From a virus, in the IMG/VR virus record IMGVR_UViG_3300030399_000069, positions 1-27,324 of that record: 27,324 nucleotides of DNA, one strand, 5' to 3'. Under the pieces are notes generated by a model that searched no databases, was not told the origin of the DNA, and saw only the letters and a program-made list of their open reading frames with translations. This document shows, piece by piece, positions 6,981 to 14,564 of the stretch. How positions within the stretch are numbered: the first letter of the stretch is position 1; each line of letters begins with the position of its first letter. The position numbers were made by a program, and so were the translations under genes.

Positions 6981-8435
6981 TCACACATTATTTATGATAT
7001 CATGTCTTTTAGGATAAGGCAATATATTCCATATTTTTCTATGTTGTTCTCCTTTTTTATTCAATAATAAAACATATTTACCTTTTAGTTCTTTTTTTAT
7101 TTTATCACATTTACTCATCAAATTCTTAGCATGATTCATCAATTGTTTTCTAATATCTTCAGGAATTGCTTTAATATCTTGAAATCCATTGATTTTTGAC
7201 CATTCCGGTAACCATTTTATATTAAGTTGTTTTGCCCATTTTTTCATAGAAGAAGTTCTAGTAAAATATCTATCTCCTACCAAACGACCATTAGAAAGTT
7301 TATATTGAAAAGTGGAACCAAAAGTATTACCTAAATAATCAAAATTGCAAGCTTGATATATTGTCCCAATTTCACCTGCTTCTGGATCACTATATGCTGT
7401 AAAAATTCGTTTATCTGTATTATTTATCATCCATCTACAAGAAAACATAACTAGTCTTGATCCTAAATTTTTAGGAGTCCAACTTGCACAAGCGCCTCTT
7501 TGTATTAAAGCTTCTAGATCCATATCAAATTGATAAGCATTAGGTTCTGCGACTAATACAACACCACCTAAAATACCCTTATAACGCGCTGTAAAGGCGT
7601 ATCTGACGCCAAATCCACAAGTACCCAACCATTCATATCTTTCAATGAATTTTCTATGTTCCGTATTAAATGGTTCATAATTAAGTTGAAATTCAGAAGC
7701 TTTCATTCCAATAGGACAACCTTTTTTAATATCATCTTGCAATAATTGATCTCTTATTTGTTTTTGCCAAGAAGTACTCGTATCAAATTTATCATTTTTC
7801 TCATTATTTAGTGCATAAATCATAGGTCTTAAATTTGTATAATGATTTAATCTTTCACAATCAGATTCCATTTTGGCTAAAGAAATAGGTAAAATATGAT
7901 CTATCGACCAATAAGTTCCATAATTGTCCCAATTCATTCGATCATTAAATTGATTTTCTAAATGTTTTTTAAATTCTTCTTTTGTACAACCAATAAAATC
8001 AAGAAAATGACCGTCTTTAACCCAATTATTATCTTTTAAAATTCGATTTGTCTTTCTTCGAAGATTTTCAATTAATCTATATAAAGGATCATTTTTTCTC
8101 TTTTCTAATCTTAATTCATTTCGTCTTTGTTTATATTTGACTTTATAAATTTTATTATATTCTTTAATATCACCAATATGAGTTTTTTTGTAATTCTTAT
8201 TATATTCTGAATAATGTTCTTTATTTTGATATCTTTTAGTTAATACTTGTTTTCTATTAGTTTTATAATAGTTTTTAGCATTTTCTTTTATTTTGTCTCT
8301 TTTTTTATTATAATGTTCTTTATCAATTTTACTTTTACATTCTTTACATTGAGGATAATGACCATCAGTAGATCTCGAAAGAATTCCAAACTCATCATAA
8401 TTTTTAGTATTATTACAAATTGTACAAGTTTTCAT
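6981..8435 (-). CDS. HNH endonuclease fused to a Mom-like GNAT domain
   Basis: This 484-residue protein has two parts. Residues 1-35 hold Cys pairs (CTICN...CKECK) of a zinc finger common in phage HNH proteins. A basic linker follows, then an HNH domain at about 140-215 with SIDHILPISL (D179, H180) and NLRPMIYALNNEKND. Residues about 250-370 contain FIERYEWLG, LGGVVLVAEP and AYSDPEAGEIGTIYQACNF, a pattern like the GNAT-fold Mom family, whose Mu member makes methylcarbamoyl-adenine to evade restriction. I infer a homing nuclease joined to, or inserted in frame into, a DNA-modification gene. The Mom assignment rests on motifs, not alignment. The gene sits just after the capsid terminator and has a weak ribosome binding site. 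Confidence 0.72.
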   Translation of the reverse strand: MKTCTICNNTKNYDEFGILSRSTDGHYPQCKECKSKIDKEHYNKKRDKIKENAKNYYKTNRKQVLTKRYQNKEHYSEYNKNYKKTHIGDIKEYNKIYKVKYKQRRNELRLEKRKNDPLYRLIENLRRKTNRILKDNNWVKDGHFLDFIGCTKEEFKKHLENQFNDRMNWDNYGTYWSIDHILPISLAKMESDCERLNHYTNLRPMIYALNNEKNDKFDTSTSWQKQIRDQLLQDDIKKGCPIGMKASEFQLNYEPFNTEHRKFIERYEWLGTCGFGVRYAFTARYKGILGGVVLVAEPNAYQFDMDLEALIQRGACASWTPKNLGSRLVMFSCRWMINNTDKRIFTAYSDPEAGEIGTIYQACNFDYLGNTFGSTFQYKLSNGRLVGDRYFTRTSSMKKWAKQLNIKWLPEWSKINGFQDIKAIPEDIRKQLMNHAKNLMSKCDKIKKELKGKYVLLLNKKGEQHRKIWNILPYPKRHDIINNV

Positions 8436-8493
8436 ATAAATAGTTTCTCATGTATTTTATATAATGTCAAGAGTTTTTTAGAGAATATCAAAT

Positions 8494-8527
8494 AAAAAAG
8501 AAGGGATCAAATTTCTTCAATCCCTTC
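8494..8527 (-). terminator. Rho-independent terminator after the capsid gene
   Basis: On the minus strand an 8-bp perfect stem (GAAGGGAT / ATCCCTTC, 8520-8527 with 8500-8507) with a 12-base loop is followed by six Ts (8494-8499). It begins 10 bases past the stop of the major capsid gene, so it should end the capsid transcript or limit read-through into the HNH/Mom-like gene. Confidence 0.85.
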
Positions 8528-8536
8528 AATTACTTA

Positions 8537-9784
8537 TTAGAGTGAGTTTACGATGTTGATTATGATTGTATTTCTTCCTGGCGCCATACAGAATACGGCT
8601 TGATCAGAATAAAGCCGGAGTTCATAAGCAGCAGCATTTTCCAAGTCGCGGAAAAATTCTTCGCCCTGACCAGGTCGTTTGAATGTCATGTCAGTTGAAC
8701 CAACACGGAACCATTCTTCGAGACTTAGTACATAGCAATATCCTTCTTTTACATAGATTGAAGGTTCAATCTCAATGTCACCATTCTGAGAATGGAACAA
8801 GAGACCAGTGGAACCGTTTTCAAACTTAGCTGAAGAATAACTTGAATCATACTTTCTAAGAGCAGCTTGGTCAGAAGTCATATTAGCCCATGCTCGGGGA
8901 TTTAATAGAGCAAGAACTCGACCATCCAAACCTTTTTCTACTGCGCGTGCAACTGCGAGTTGCAATTTCGTGAAGCTCAGTGCACCCATTTGTGCATCGT
9001 ACTGGTTACCTTGGAACAAGTTGAAGTTGGCAACGTTGATATTAAAAAGAATACCAGTCGTAATTGTCAAAATCGTGTGGATTCCAGGGAATTCGTTACC
9101 ATAAGCACCAAAATGCCAGATAACATCAGTAGCAACAACCGTAGGAAGAGCACTTACTAACGTAATTGTTCTTGCAGTCATGTTAACTGATTGAATAGTT
9201 GCAGTTCCTCTAGAAACAGAACCAGCAGCATTTCGGATTTCAATTGGCATTCCTTCAGCACCGGCCCAGATTCCTGGAGCCCATTCTGCTGTAGAGATGG
9301 TGATAAGTGTACCAGCAACGGCACCAACAACACCATAACCATATTGACCGTAAAGCATTTCGATTTCAAGCTTTTTAGCCATTGATCGAAGCATGTTTGC
9401 AACTAAAAACTTTGTTGCATCCATAAATGCTTTTTGTCCGCCGAGAGCAGCGCGAGAAGCAGCTGCATATCCAAGCAAAGATCGGAGAACCACGGGATTA
9501 CCACGGATCTGAGCATCTTTCACTTGACCTGCAACAGGAGCATTAAGGTTAAATGCATCTTCATCAGAAGCTGCGAATGTAACACCATGCTCTAATCCAA
9601 GGATAACAGGCTGGTGATAAAGATTACCAGGTTGTTTATCTTTGGACATGAATTTAATTTTGTTCAAAAGCTTTACTCCATCGGGAATAAGCTCTTTAAG
9701 TTTATCTGCATAAGTTTCTTTGAAGAAACCATTCAGGGTACCGACTGAGTTATTCGGGGTACCAAACGTATTTGAAGTTGCCAT
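8537..9784 (-). CDS. Major capsid protein (HK97-fold type)
   Basis: This 415-residue protein begins MATSNTFGTPNNSVGTLNGF. Motifs KETYADKLKELIPDG, GNLYHQPVILGLEHG and LLGYAAASRAALGGQKAF follow a pattern I associate with capsid proteins of P22-like and related phages. The order scaffold, small decoration-like proteins, capsid supports this, as do the length and the terminator immediately afterwards. Base composition is visibly less AT-rich than in its neighbours, as is usual for a highly expressed capsid gene. The start has an AAAGG ribosome binding site. No delta-domain protease gene is seen nearby. The assignment is strong by context, and the fold is inferred. Confidence 0.87.
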   Translation of the reverse strand: MATSNTFGTPNNSVGTLNGFFKETYADKLKELIPDGVKLLNKIKFMSKDKQPGNLYHQPVILGLEHGVTFAASDEDAFNLNAPVAGQVKDAQIRGNPVVLRSLLGYAAASRAALGGQKAFMDATKFLVANMLRSMAKKLEIEMLYGQYGYGVVGAVAGTLITISTAEWAPGIWAGAEGMPIEIRNAAGSVSRGTATIQSVNMTARTITLVSALPTVVATDVIWHFGAYGNEFPGIHTILTITTGILFNINVANFNLFQGNQYDAQMGALSFTKLQLAVARAVEKGLDGRVLALLNPRAWANMTSDQAALRKYDSSYSSAKFENGSTGLLFHSQNGDIEIEPSIYVKEGYCYVLSLEEWFRVGSTDMTFKRPGQGEEFFRDLENAAAYELRLYSDQAVFCMAPGRNTIIINIVNSL

Positions 9785-9812
9785 TTTAATAATACCTTTC
9801 TAAAAATTAATC

Positions 9813-10199
9813 TTATAAATGTTCTTGAACAGCGTACTTAATCATCAACACATCATTTGAAGCAATAGATGAAATACCAGAGATAAGGATTGCTCCTTGA
9901 TCACTAACTGCTACGCCCATTTCATTAAATCCTGAAGTGGTGCTTGGATGAGCAGTACTAGATGCACTATCAACGATTGTGATACTTGCAGCTTGAAACT
10001 CGGTCCATGTATTTGAACTATCAACTTTGAGTCTGACTAAATATACTTGATTGACTGGTTCACGAATGAAAACCATTGCGCTTCCAGAATAGTTCGTTAG
10101 AGAATACAGACCTTGATCTGATCCACTAAGATCCAATTCTTGAACTCTCAATGATTGATCCATTACCAATGAATCTTTAGGATTAAATCCTACTGACAT
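9813..10199 (-). CDS. Small virion protein, likely capsid decoration or head-associated
   Basis: This 128-residue protein starts MSVGFNPKDSLVMDQSLRVQ and ends VLMIKYAVQEHL. It is a paralogue of the next gene upstream (10376-11401): both share the head GFNPK...LRVQELD, the middle SGFNE-G-x-VSD and the tail I-KY-x-Q-HL. The copy here lacks the 200-residue insert of its paralogue. A strong AAGGAG ribosome binding site precedes it, and it lies 28 bases before the capsid gene. A decoration or head-stabilising role is inferred from size and position. Confidence 0.75.
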   Translation of the reverse strand: MSVGFNPKDSLVMDQSLRVQELDLSGSDQGLYSLTNYSGSAMVFIREPVNQVYLVRLKVDSSNTWTEFQAASITIVDSASSTAHPSTTSGFNEMGVAVSDQGAILISGISSIASNDVLMIKYAVQEHL

Positions 10200-10375
10200 T
10201 TTAATTCTCCTTAAAAAAATTGTTTATATTCTATTGACCATATAAACTTTAATTTCTTCAACCGTTTGATATCTATAGTCTGTTTGGCAGATATACAGAG
10301 TCTTTAGGATAAATACTTTCGTGTTTATCATAATTGCAAGTAAATGGTACTTTTCTTACTTACAAATTTTAAATC

Positions 10376-11401
10376 TTATAAATGATCTTGAGTTACGTAT
10401 TTAACTGCAATAAGATCGTTAGGATTAAAAGCTGATTCAGGAAATCCTATTAATTCGATAATTTTTCTATCACTTACAGGCATTCCAGATTCATTAAATC
10501 CTGATAATGCATTTTGACTATCATTGATAGATACTGTAGCTTGATCAAAATTATATATTGTGTTTGATGCATCTATTTTTATAAAAGCATTTACAATTTT
10601 CAATACTGGTTCATTAATTGGAATGCTAATATTAAGTGTTGATGTTGATACTTGTTCACTAACAACTGAAATGGCAGTTGCAGCACTTATTGTAACTGCA
10701 CCAGTTAAAGCTACAAGACTACTCATAGCACTTCCACCATCAATAGTTATACTTGTATTTGCAATAATATTTCCTTTAAATACTCCAGAACCACTAACGT
10801 TAATAGTTGCAGAACTTCCAACAACCCAATAAATTTTAGCAGCAGTTGCTCCGCCACTTAAAGTTATTGTAGGAATTCCACCAGCACCAGTAACTAAAGT
10901 ACTTGGAACTTGAAAAACATAATTTCCAGCACCATTAAGTGTCAAAGTAGCATTTCCAGATCCGGCTAAACTAACACTACCTGCACTAAATTTATAATTA
11001 CCAGGAACAAGTGTTTGTCCATCAAGAACGTTAGCAATAGTTGTTGCACTCATTGCATTTAAAGCTATATAAGCAGATAGAGCTGATGCCTGAGCATTCA
11101 TTGCTGCAGTATTATCAACATCTTCTGAACCAGAAATAGTTCCAGGTGGAAAACCTGTTACTGATGTTCCAGGATTCAATCCAAGATTACCAGTCAAAAC
11201 AGAAGATCCTGTATTTGTTACTGCAGTAGCAGCTAATACAGCATAATTTCCAGCAGTTGCGAGAAATGGATCACTAGTAATAATTGGTGTTCCAGTAACT
11301 GGGGAATAAAGTTGATAATCTAAACCACAAACATCTAATTCTTGAACTCGTAATTCTCTATTGAGAGGCAATTCACTTTTAGGATTAAATCCAGTTGACA
11401 T
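10376..11401 (-). CDS. Paralogous virion protein with inserted DUF3494 (ice-binding-type) domain
   Basis: This 341-residue protein has the same shell as the 128-residue gene downstream (about residues 1-35 and 258-341). Residues about 48-247 form an inserted domain with the hallmarks of DUF3494/ice-binding proteins: YAVLAATAVTNTGSSVLTGN, VTGFPPGTISG, LVPGNYKF, GNYVFQVPSTL and IYWVVGSSATI, ending near TGAVTISA. In that family the domain is a beta-solenoid that binds ice or acts in adhesion; in the phage it would be displayed on the virion. A strong AAGGAG ribosome binding site and the promoter copy at 11456-11476 precede it. No signal peptide is present, fitting a virion protein rather than a secreted one. 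Ice binding itself is not shown. Confidence 0.8.
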   Translation of the reverse strand: MSTGFNPKSELPLNRELRVQELDVCGLDYQLYSPVTGTPIITSDPFLATAGNYAVLAATAVTNTGSSVLTGNLGLNPGTSVTGFPPGTISGSEDVDNTAAMNAQASALSAYIALNAMSATTIANVLDGQTLVPGNYKFSAGSVSLAGSGNATLTLNGAGNYVFQVPSTLVTGAGGIPTITLSGGATAAKIYWVVGSSATINVSGSGVFKGNIIANTSITIDGGSAMSSLVALTGAVTISAATAISVVSEQVSTSTLNISIPINEPVLKIVNAFIKIDASNTIYNFDQATVSINDSQNALSGFNESGMPVSDRKIIELIGFPESAFNPNDLIAVKYVTQDHL

Positions 11402-11455
11402 TAAATAACTCCTTAAAATTTATATGTACAAATAATAGAGAATTTTATGATTAAA

Positions 11456-11476
11456 TCTCTAATATATAGTTGTTAA
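11456..11476 (-). promoter_or_regulatory. Proposed phage promoter, copy 2
   Basis: The minus strand carries TTAACAACTATATATTAGA plus two further bases, identical over all 21 bases to the copy at 25582-25602. It lies about 55 bases upstream of the DUF3494-containing gene and so would drive the decoration and capsid genes down to the terminator at 8494. Function is inferred from recurrence. Confidence 0.68.
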
Positions 11477-11477
11477 A

Positions 11478-11502
11478 TATAATTATTTATTGTATAATTA
11501 TA
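11478..11502. repeat. AT-only inverted repeat at scaffold gene end
   Basis: TATAATTAT (11478-11486) and its reverse complement (11494-11502) form a 9-bp A/T stem with a 7-base loop over the scaffold stop codon, directly upstream of promoter copy 2. There is no T-run, and an AT-only stem is weak, so any terminator or promoter-upstream role is uncertain. Confidence 0.3.
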
Positions 11503-12496
11503 CGCCCCAAAGTTGACGCATGGTCTTTTTACCACCCGTCTCTTCCTTTTTTTCTGAAGCTTTTCCAGTACTTGCGACTTTTGTAGCTGCTTTTAATGCA
11601 GGATTGCTTGCAGCTTGCTTAGCTTTAGCAACTACACGTTTTCTCAAACGATCTTGGATAGCTTTTGGAATATACTGATCCAGTTGATCATCAGGCAGAC
11701 TATTTAAATGCTGTAGGAAATCATTTGATAATTCTTCACGAATAATAGGAATAAGATCATTTACACTTACATCCTTACCATGTTGAAGTGCTATTTCCAT
11801 ATAGTCTGCAATCTTTTTAACAGCTGCAGCTGATTTAGGAATTTTATTACCTTCTAAAGCTTGTGTAATTTGAATATCATAGTCTTCTGCATATTTTTCT
11901 CTTAGACGTTCAAATTCACGTTGTTCTGATGATTTCTTTTCATTTTCACGTTCTTCTTTAATAGCTTGAAGTTCTGCTTGAAGCTTTTCTTTTTCCAATT
12001 GTTCCGGAGACTTCTTAGAATTTTCAATTTCTTCTTCAATAATTTCAGCGGCTAGTTTTTTAAGATCCAAACGATCTTTAAATGCTGGATTTGAAAGGGC
12101 TTTTTTAGGATTTTTTTGAAGTTCATCAAAGAATTGAACGATCTCTTTTTCTAATCCTGCTGCATGTTGTGCTCTATTTTGACCCATTTTAGCCATTTGT
12201 AGTTCACGTTTCATGTATTCAATAGCTTTTGGATCATCAGGAAGTTCGAAAGGAAGATCTTGTTCATACTCTTCACCATCAACCTTTAATGTTAATTTCT
12301 TAAGAGTTTTACGAGCTTCTGATTTAGCTGCTTTAGAAGCATTAGGATTGCTCAATGTTGCTGAAGCTTCTTGTGCTTCCGGAGCTACTTCTTGACCTTC
12401 TGATTGTTCTTGATTCCCACTGACTGCGGTATCAACTGAATCGCTAATATCGTTTAAACTTGAGGATAGGCTTGTATCTGCTGGTGTATCTGACAT
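11498..12496 (-). CDS. Capsid scaffolding protein
   Basis: The start MSDTPADTSLSSSLND at 12496 is preferred; an in-frame ATG at 12565 would fall at the edge of the promoter copy. The 332-residue product has an acidic, Ser/Gln/Glu-rich N-terminus (to about residue 60). A segment with LTLKVDGEEYEQDLP follows, then a long Glu/Lys coiled coil (about 120-230) and a basic C-terminal tail ending KKTMRQLWGV. This acidic-head, coiled-coil, basic-tail plan is typical of phage scaffolds, which guide capsid assembly and then leave. The location just upstream of the head genes agrees. The ribosome binding site (AAGAAG) is modest. Confidence 0.83.
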   Translation of the reverse strand: MSDTPADTSLSSSLNDISDSVDTAVSGNQEQSEGQEVAPEAQEASATLSNPNASKAAKSEARKTLKKLTLKVDGEEYEQDLPFELPDDPKAIEYMKRELQMAKMGQNRAQHAAGLEKEIVQFFDELQKNPKKALSNPAFKDRLDLKKLAAEIIEEEIENSKKSPEQLEKEKLQAELQAIKEERENEKKSSEQREFERLREKYAEDYDIQITQALEGNKIPKSAAAVKKIADYMEIALQHGKDVSVNDLIPIIREELSNDFLQHLNSLPDDQLDQYIPKAIQDRLRKRVVAKAKQAASNPALKAATKVASTGKASEKKEETGGKKTMRQLWGV

Positions 12497-12568
12497 AAAA
12501 TACTTCTTTCTTGTTTTGATCCTAAAGGGTACAAAATCAATTAGATGGCCCGGAATTGGGTGCATCGT

Positions 12569-12587
12569 TCATGTATAAAGTTGTTAA
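12569..12587 (-). promoter_or_regulatory. Proposed phage promoter, divergent copy 3
   Basis: The minus strand reads TTAACAACTTTATACATGA, which shares TTAACAACT and the spaced TATA with the other copies (15 of 19 positions). It directly follows the stop codon of the HNH gene and precedes the scaffold start by about 72 bases, so it would head the scaffold transcript. Confidence 0.55.
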
Positions 12588-13046
12588 TTATTGTTGTTTT
12601 AGATAATTTTGAGCATTTTTTAAATATTCAATGTTATCCTTAAATAAACCTAATGCTAAATTACAAGAATTACATAATAATCCACGAATTTTGCCAGTAA
12701 AGTGACAATGGTCTACAGATAGATTAATAGTTAAATCGATTTGTTTTATACAGCAGATTTTGCAACTATAATTTTGTTCCGTAAGCATATTATTATAATC
12801 TTTGATCGTAATATTAAATTTAGCTTTAAGTTTTTTATCTTTTACTTCTTTTGAATGGCGTTGTTGCCATCTCTTCTGATTATCTCTATTTTTTTGTTTG
12901 TCTAGCGGATATCTATTTTTTCTAAAATCATTATTTATGGAATTTGAACATTCTTTACAGTAATAATTAAGACCGTCTTTATTTCTTTTATTTCTATAAA
13001 ATAAATTCAGATTTTTAGTTTGATTACATTTACTACAGGTCTTCAC
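12588..13046 (-). CDS. HNH endonuclease, recombination endonuclease VII type
   Basis: This 152-residue protein has an N-terminal zinc finger (CSKCN...CKECS at residues 4-34), a basic middle and an endonuclease VII-type core. The core comprises NYSCKICCIKQ, LSVDHCHFTGKIRGLLCNSC with the DHCH motif, NLALGLFKDN and a final ALQNYL-like helix. Free-standing members of this family behave as homing endonucleases in phages; T4 gp49 resolves branched DNA. The GTG start overlaps the stop of the upstream gene by 4 bases. Insertion between a small gene and the scaffold's promoter suggests a mobile gene rather than a packaging resolvase, but both are possible. Confidence 0.85.
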   Translation of the reverse strand: MKTCSKCNQTKNLNLFYRNKRNKDGLNYYCKECSNSINNDFRKNRYPLDKQKNRDNQKRWQQRHSKEVKDKKLKAKFNITIKDYNNMLTEQNYSCKICCIKQIDLTINLSVDHCHFTGKIRGLLCNSCNLALGLFKDNIEYLKNAQNYLKQQ

Positions 13047-13225
13047 ACTGCGACCCCTTTTTTACCTTTTAATGAGGGTTCGATGTTTTCTTTCATGAAT
13101 TTTTGTGGATCTTTTGAAGCATCTAATTCCGCCATAGCTTTTCTGGTTCTTTGAAAACGCTTTTTCTTAGGATAAGCTTCTTTTAAATTAGGTTGCATAG
13201 ATTTAAAATTATTAGTTGTGGGCAT
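13043..13225 (-). CDS. Small basic hypothetical protein (60 aa)
   Basis: This 60-residue protein begins MPTTNNFKSMQPNLKEAYPK and has a basic helix (KKKRFQRTRKAMAELDASKD) and a Lys/Gly-rich tail. It resembles in character the small basic proteins at 2308-2633, but I do not recognise the family. Its start overlaps the end of the membrane-protein gene by 14 bases, and its stop overlaps the GTG start of the HNH gene by 4. Confidence 0.6.
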   Translation of the reverse strand: MPTTNNFKSMQPNLKEAYPKKKRFQRTRKAMAELDASKDPQKFMKENIEPSLKGKKGVAV

Positions 13226-13391
13226 ATTTTATTACTCCATAAATAATTGCAACTAGTTCTATTATCGCAAAAACAGATAATAGTTTGATTACTTTCTTAT
13301 ATTTTTTGGATCTTGCAATATGAATATTTTCTTTAATACTCATAGTATATGTGGAACCAGGATTTTTACTAACCATTCTTAAACGTGCCAT
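13212..13391 (-). CDS. One-helix membrane protein (59 aa)
   Basis: The frame starts MARLRMVSKNPGSTYTMS, has a basic stretch (ARSKKYKKVIK) and then one hydrophobic segment (LLSVFAIIELVAIIYGVI, about residues 38-55), ending KYAHN. The stop is TAA at 13212. It directly abuts the stop of the NlpC/P60-like gene and overlaps the next start, so it is part of the same transcript. A GAGAT sequence serves as ribosome binding site. It could be a holin-like or tail-associated membrane protein; sequence alone does not decide. Confidence 0.6.
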   Translation of the reverse strand: MARLRMVSKNPGSTYTMSIKENIHIARSKKYKKVIKLLSVFAIIELVAIIYGVIKYAHN

Positions 13392-13892
13392 TTAAAATCT
13401 CGCGGCTAAATAATTATAAACATCTGTTGGAGTTGCTGTTTCAAAATTTATAGTATCAGTTGGTAATATTATTTCATTTAAAGCGTATGCAACTAATTCA
13501 GAACAAACCATGGTTCCTGCTTCTGGAAATGGATTTGCAATTCTTTTACCAAAAAGATTAGCGAATTTCACAATAACAATACCTATGATGTGTTTTAATC
13601 CATATGGAACGCCTAAATTATCTATTCCAAATTGTACTGTTTTTAATTTTTGAGCATCACTAATAGGTATGGCAAATTCTTTAATGATATTTTCTTTTAT
13701 ATTAAAAGCTGTTTCTCCTATAATATTAACTTCTAATCCACTAGCTTGTAAAATTATCCATCTTGCAGAATAATTATTATAATATTTTATATATGTATGA
13801 GAAAAACTACTATCATCCATTAATCTAATAAGCCATGAAAATGGTTCAAACCACCCATTGGGACGAGAAAAACCAATTATAATTTCATTCAT
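13392..13892 (-). CDS. Permuted NlpC/P60-like (YiiX-type) cysteine hydrolase
   Basis: This 166-residue protein contains SSFSHTYIKY (His32) in the N-terminal part and GTMVCSELVAYAL (Cys130) in the C-terminal part, plus YGLKHI before the cysteine. This order, His first and a C-S-E-[LF]-V motif later, is that of circularly permuted NlpC/P60 (YaeF/YiiX-like) papain-fold enzymes, which act on amide or acyl bonds, often in cell walls. No signal peptide is visible. Among fibre genes it may be a virion-associated wall hydrolase. The start has GGATC upstream and follows the fibre accessory gene without a gap. Confidence 0.7.
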   Translation of the reverse strand: MNEIIIGFSRPNGWFEPFSWLIRLMDDSSFSHTYIKYYNNYSARWIILQASGLEVNIIGETAFNIKENIIKEFAIPISDAQKLKTVQFGIDNLGVPYGLKHIIGIVIVKFANLFGKRIANPFPEAGTMVCSELVAYALNEIILPTDTINFETATPTDVYNYLAARF

Positions 13893-14561
13893 TTATGATC
13901 CTGGATTAGGTGTTAAGGGTATTTCTAACCACGTTTGTATTTGGTTTAAAAATGAATATAATATATCATTTGTTATAAATGGTGATAAACTAATTTTGGT
14001 ACTACTGGTATCAGCAATCATAGTTTCAATTTGAACTAATGCAACATACAAAGATCCGCTCGATAATGATGCACTCAAATTTGTTGTATAATTAATGACG
14101 TTTAATGTTTGACCAGTTTGTGTTATACCTGCTGCTATATTTTGTGCAGCAAACTGCAAAATTAATTGATTTCCAAAAGCCATTGCTTCCGAAACTAGAC
14201 TTTGATAGTATGCAGCTGATGGTATAAAAGATGTTCCATTGAAACTCCATCCAACTTGTGGTTGTGTAGATGCTCCAGTTATATTTATTATATATTGATA
14301 ATTTGAAGAATTATTAGTAATATAAGCTGTACAATTTTGAATTATATTGACCACTAGATTATTTTGAATTAAAGCTAAAGTTTCAGGCGGGTAAAAAGCT
14401 GTAGAAGGTACATCATAGTACCATCCAATATTAGGTACTATGGATAGATTATCTATCTCAAGACAAGAATCAAATCCTTCAGAGAAGATAGGTACAAGAG
14501 TAGGATCTTCTAGATCTATTATATTTACGATAATTCCATTTAGTATCTGTGCGTAAGTCAT
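13893..14561 (-). CDS. Tail fibre accessory-type protein
   Basis: This 222-residue protein has a head (MTYAQILNGIIVNIIDLEDP) and two copies of a small motif: IGWYYDVPSTAFYPP at about 46-60 and VGWSFNGTSFIPS at about 103-116. 'Vxx-I-x-G-W-x-[YF]-x-G-x-x-F-x-P-P' motifs are common at the ends of phage fibre proteins and in their assembly partners. The rest is helical with no catalytic motif. It lies 3 bases after the glycine-rich protein and directly before the hydrolase gene. A role in fibre attachment or assembly is inferred. Confidence 0.65.
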   Translation of the reverse strand: MTYAQILNGIIVNIIDLEDPTLVPIFSEGFDSCLEIDNLSIVPNIGWYYDVPSTAFYPPETLALIQNNLVVNIIQNCTAYITNNSSNYQYIINITGASTQPQVGWSFNGTSFIPSAAYYQSLVSEAMAFGNQLILQFAAQNIAAGITQTGQTLNVINYTTNLSASLSSGSLYVALVQIETMIADTSSTKISLSPFITNDILYSFLNQIQTWLEIPLTPNPGS

Positions 14562-14564
14562 ATA

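Noticed and set aside
8435-8470. TTGACA at 8465-8470 (minus) as a -35 box for the HNH/Mom-like gene
   Set aside because: No convincing -10 element lies 16-18 bases downstream; the TATAAA-like sequence is far too close.
9178-9402. 74-codon frame inside the major capsid gene, same strand
   Set aside because: It lies in another frame wholly within the capsid gene and has no recognisable features.
10224-10331. 35-codon minus-strand frame (MINTKVFILK...) between the two paralogous virion genes
   Set aside because: There is no ribosome binding site and it lies in an AT-rich intergenic stretch. The region more likely holds control sequence, though the frame cannot be excluded.
10340-10366. Imperfect hairpin after the DUF3494-containing gene as a terminator
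   Set aside because: An 8-bp stem with a GU pair is possible, but no T-run follows in the transcribed direction.
12497-12565. N-terminal extension of the scaffold from the ATG at 12565
   Set aside because: It would begin at the edge of the promoter motif, reads unlike the acidic scaffold head, and the internal start at 12496 fits the family better.
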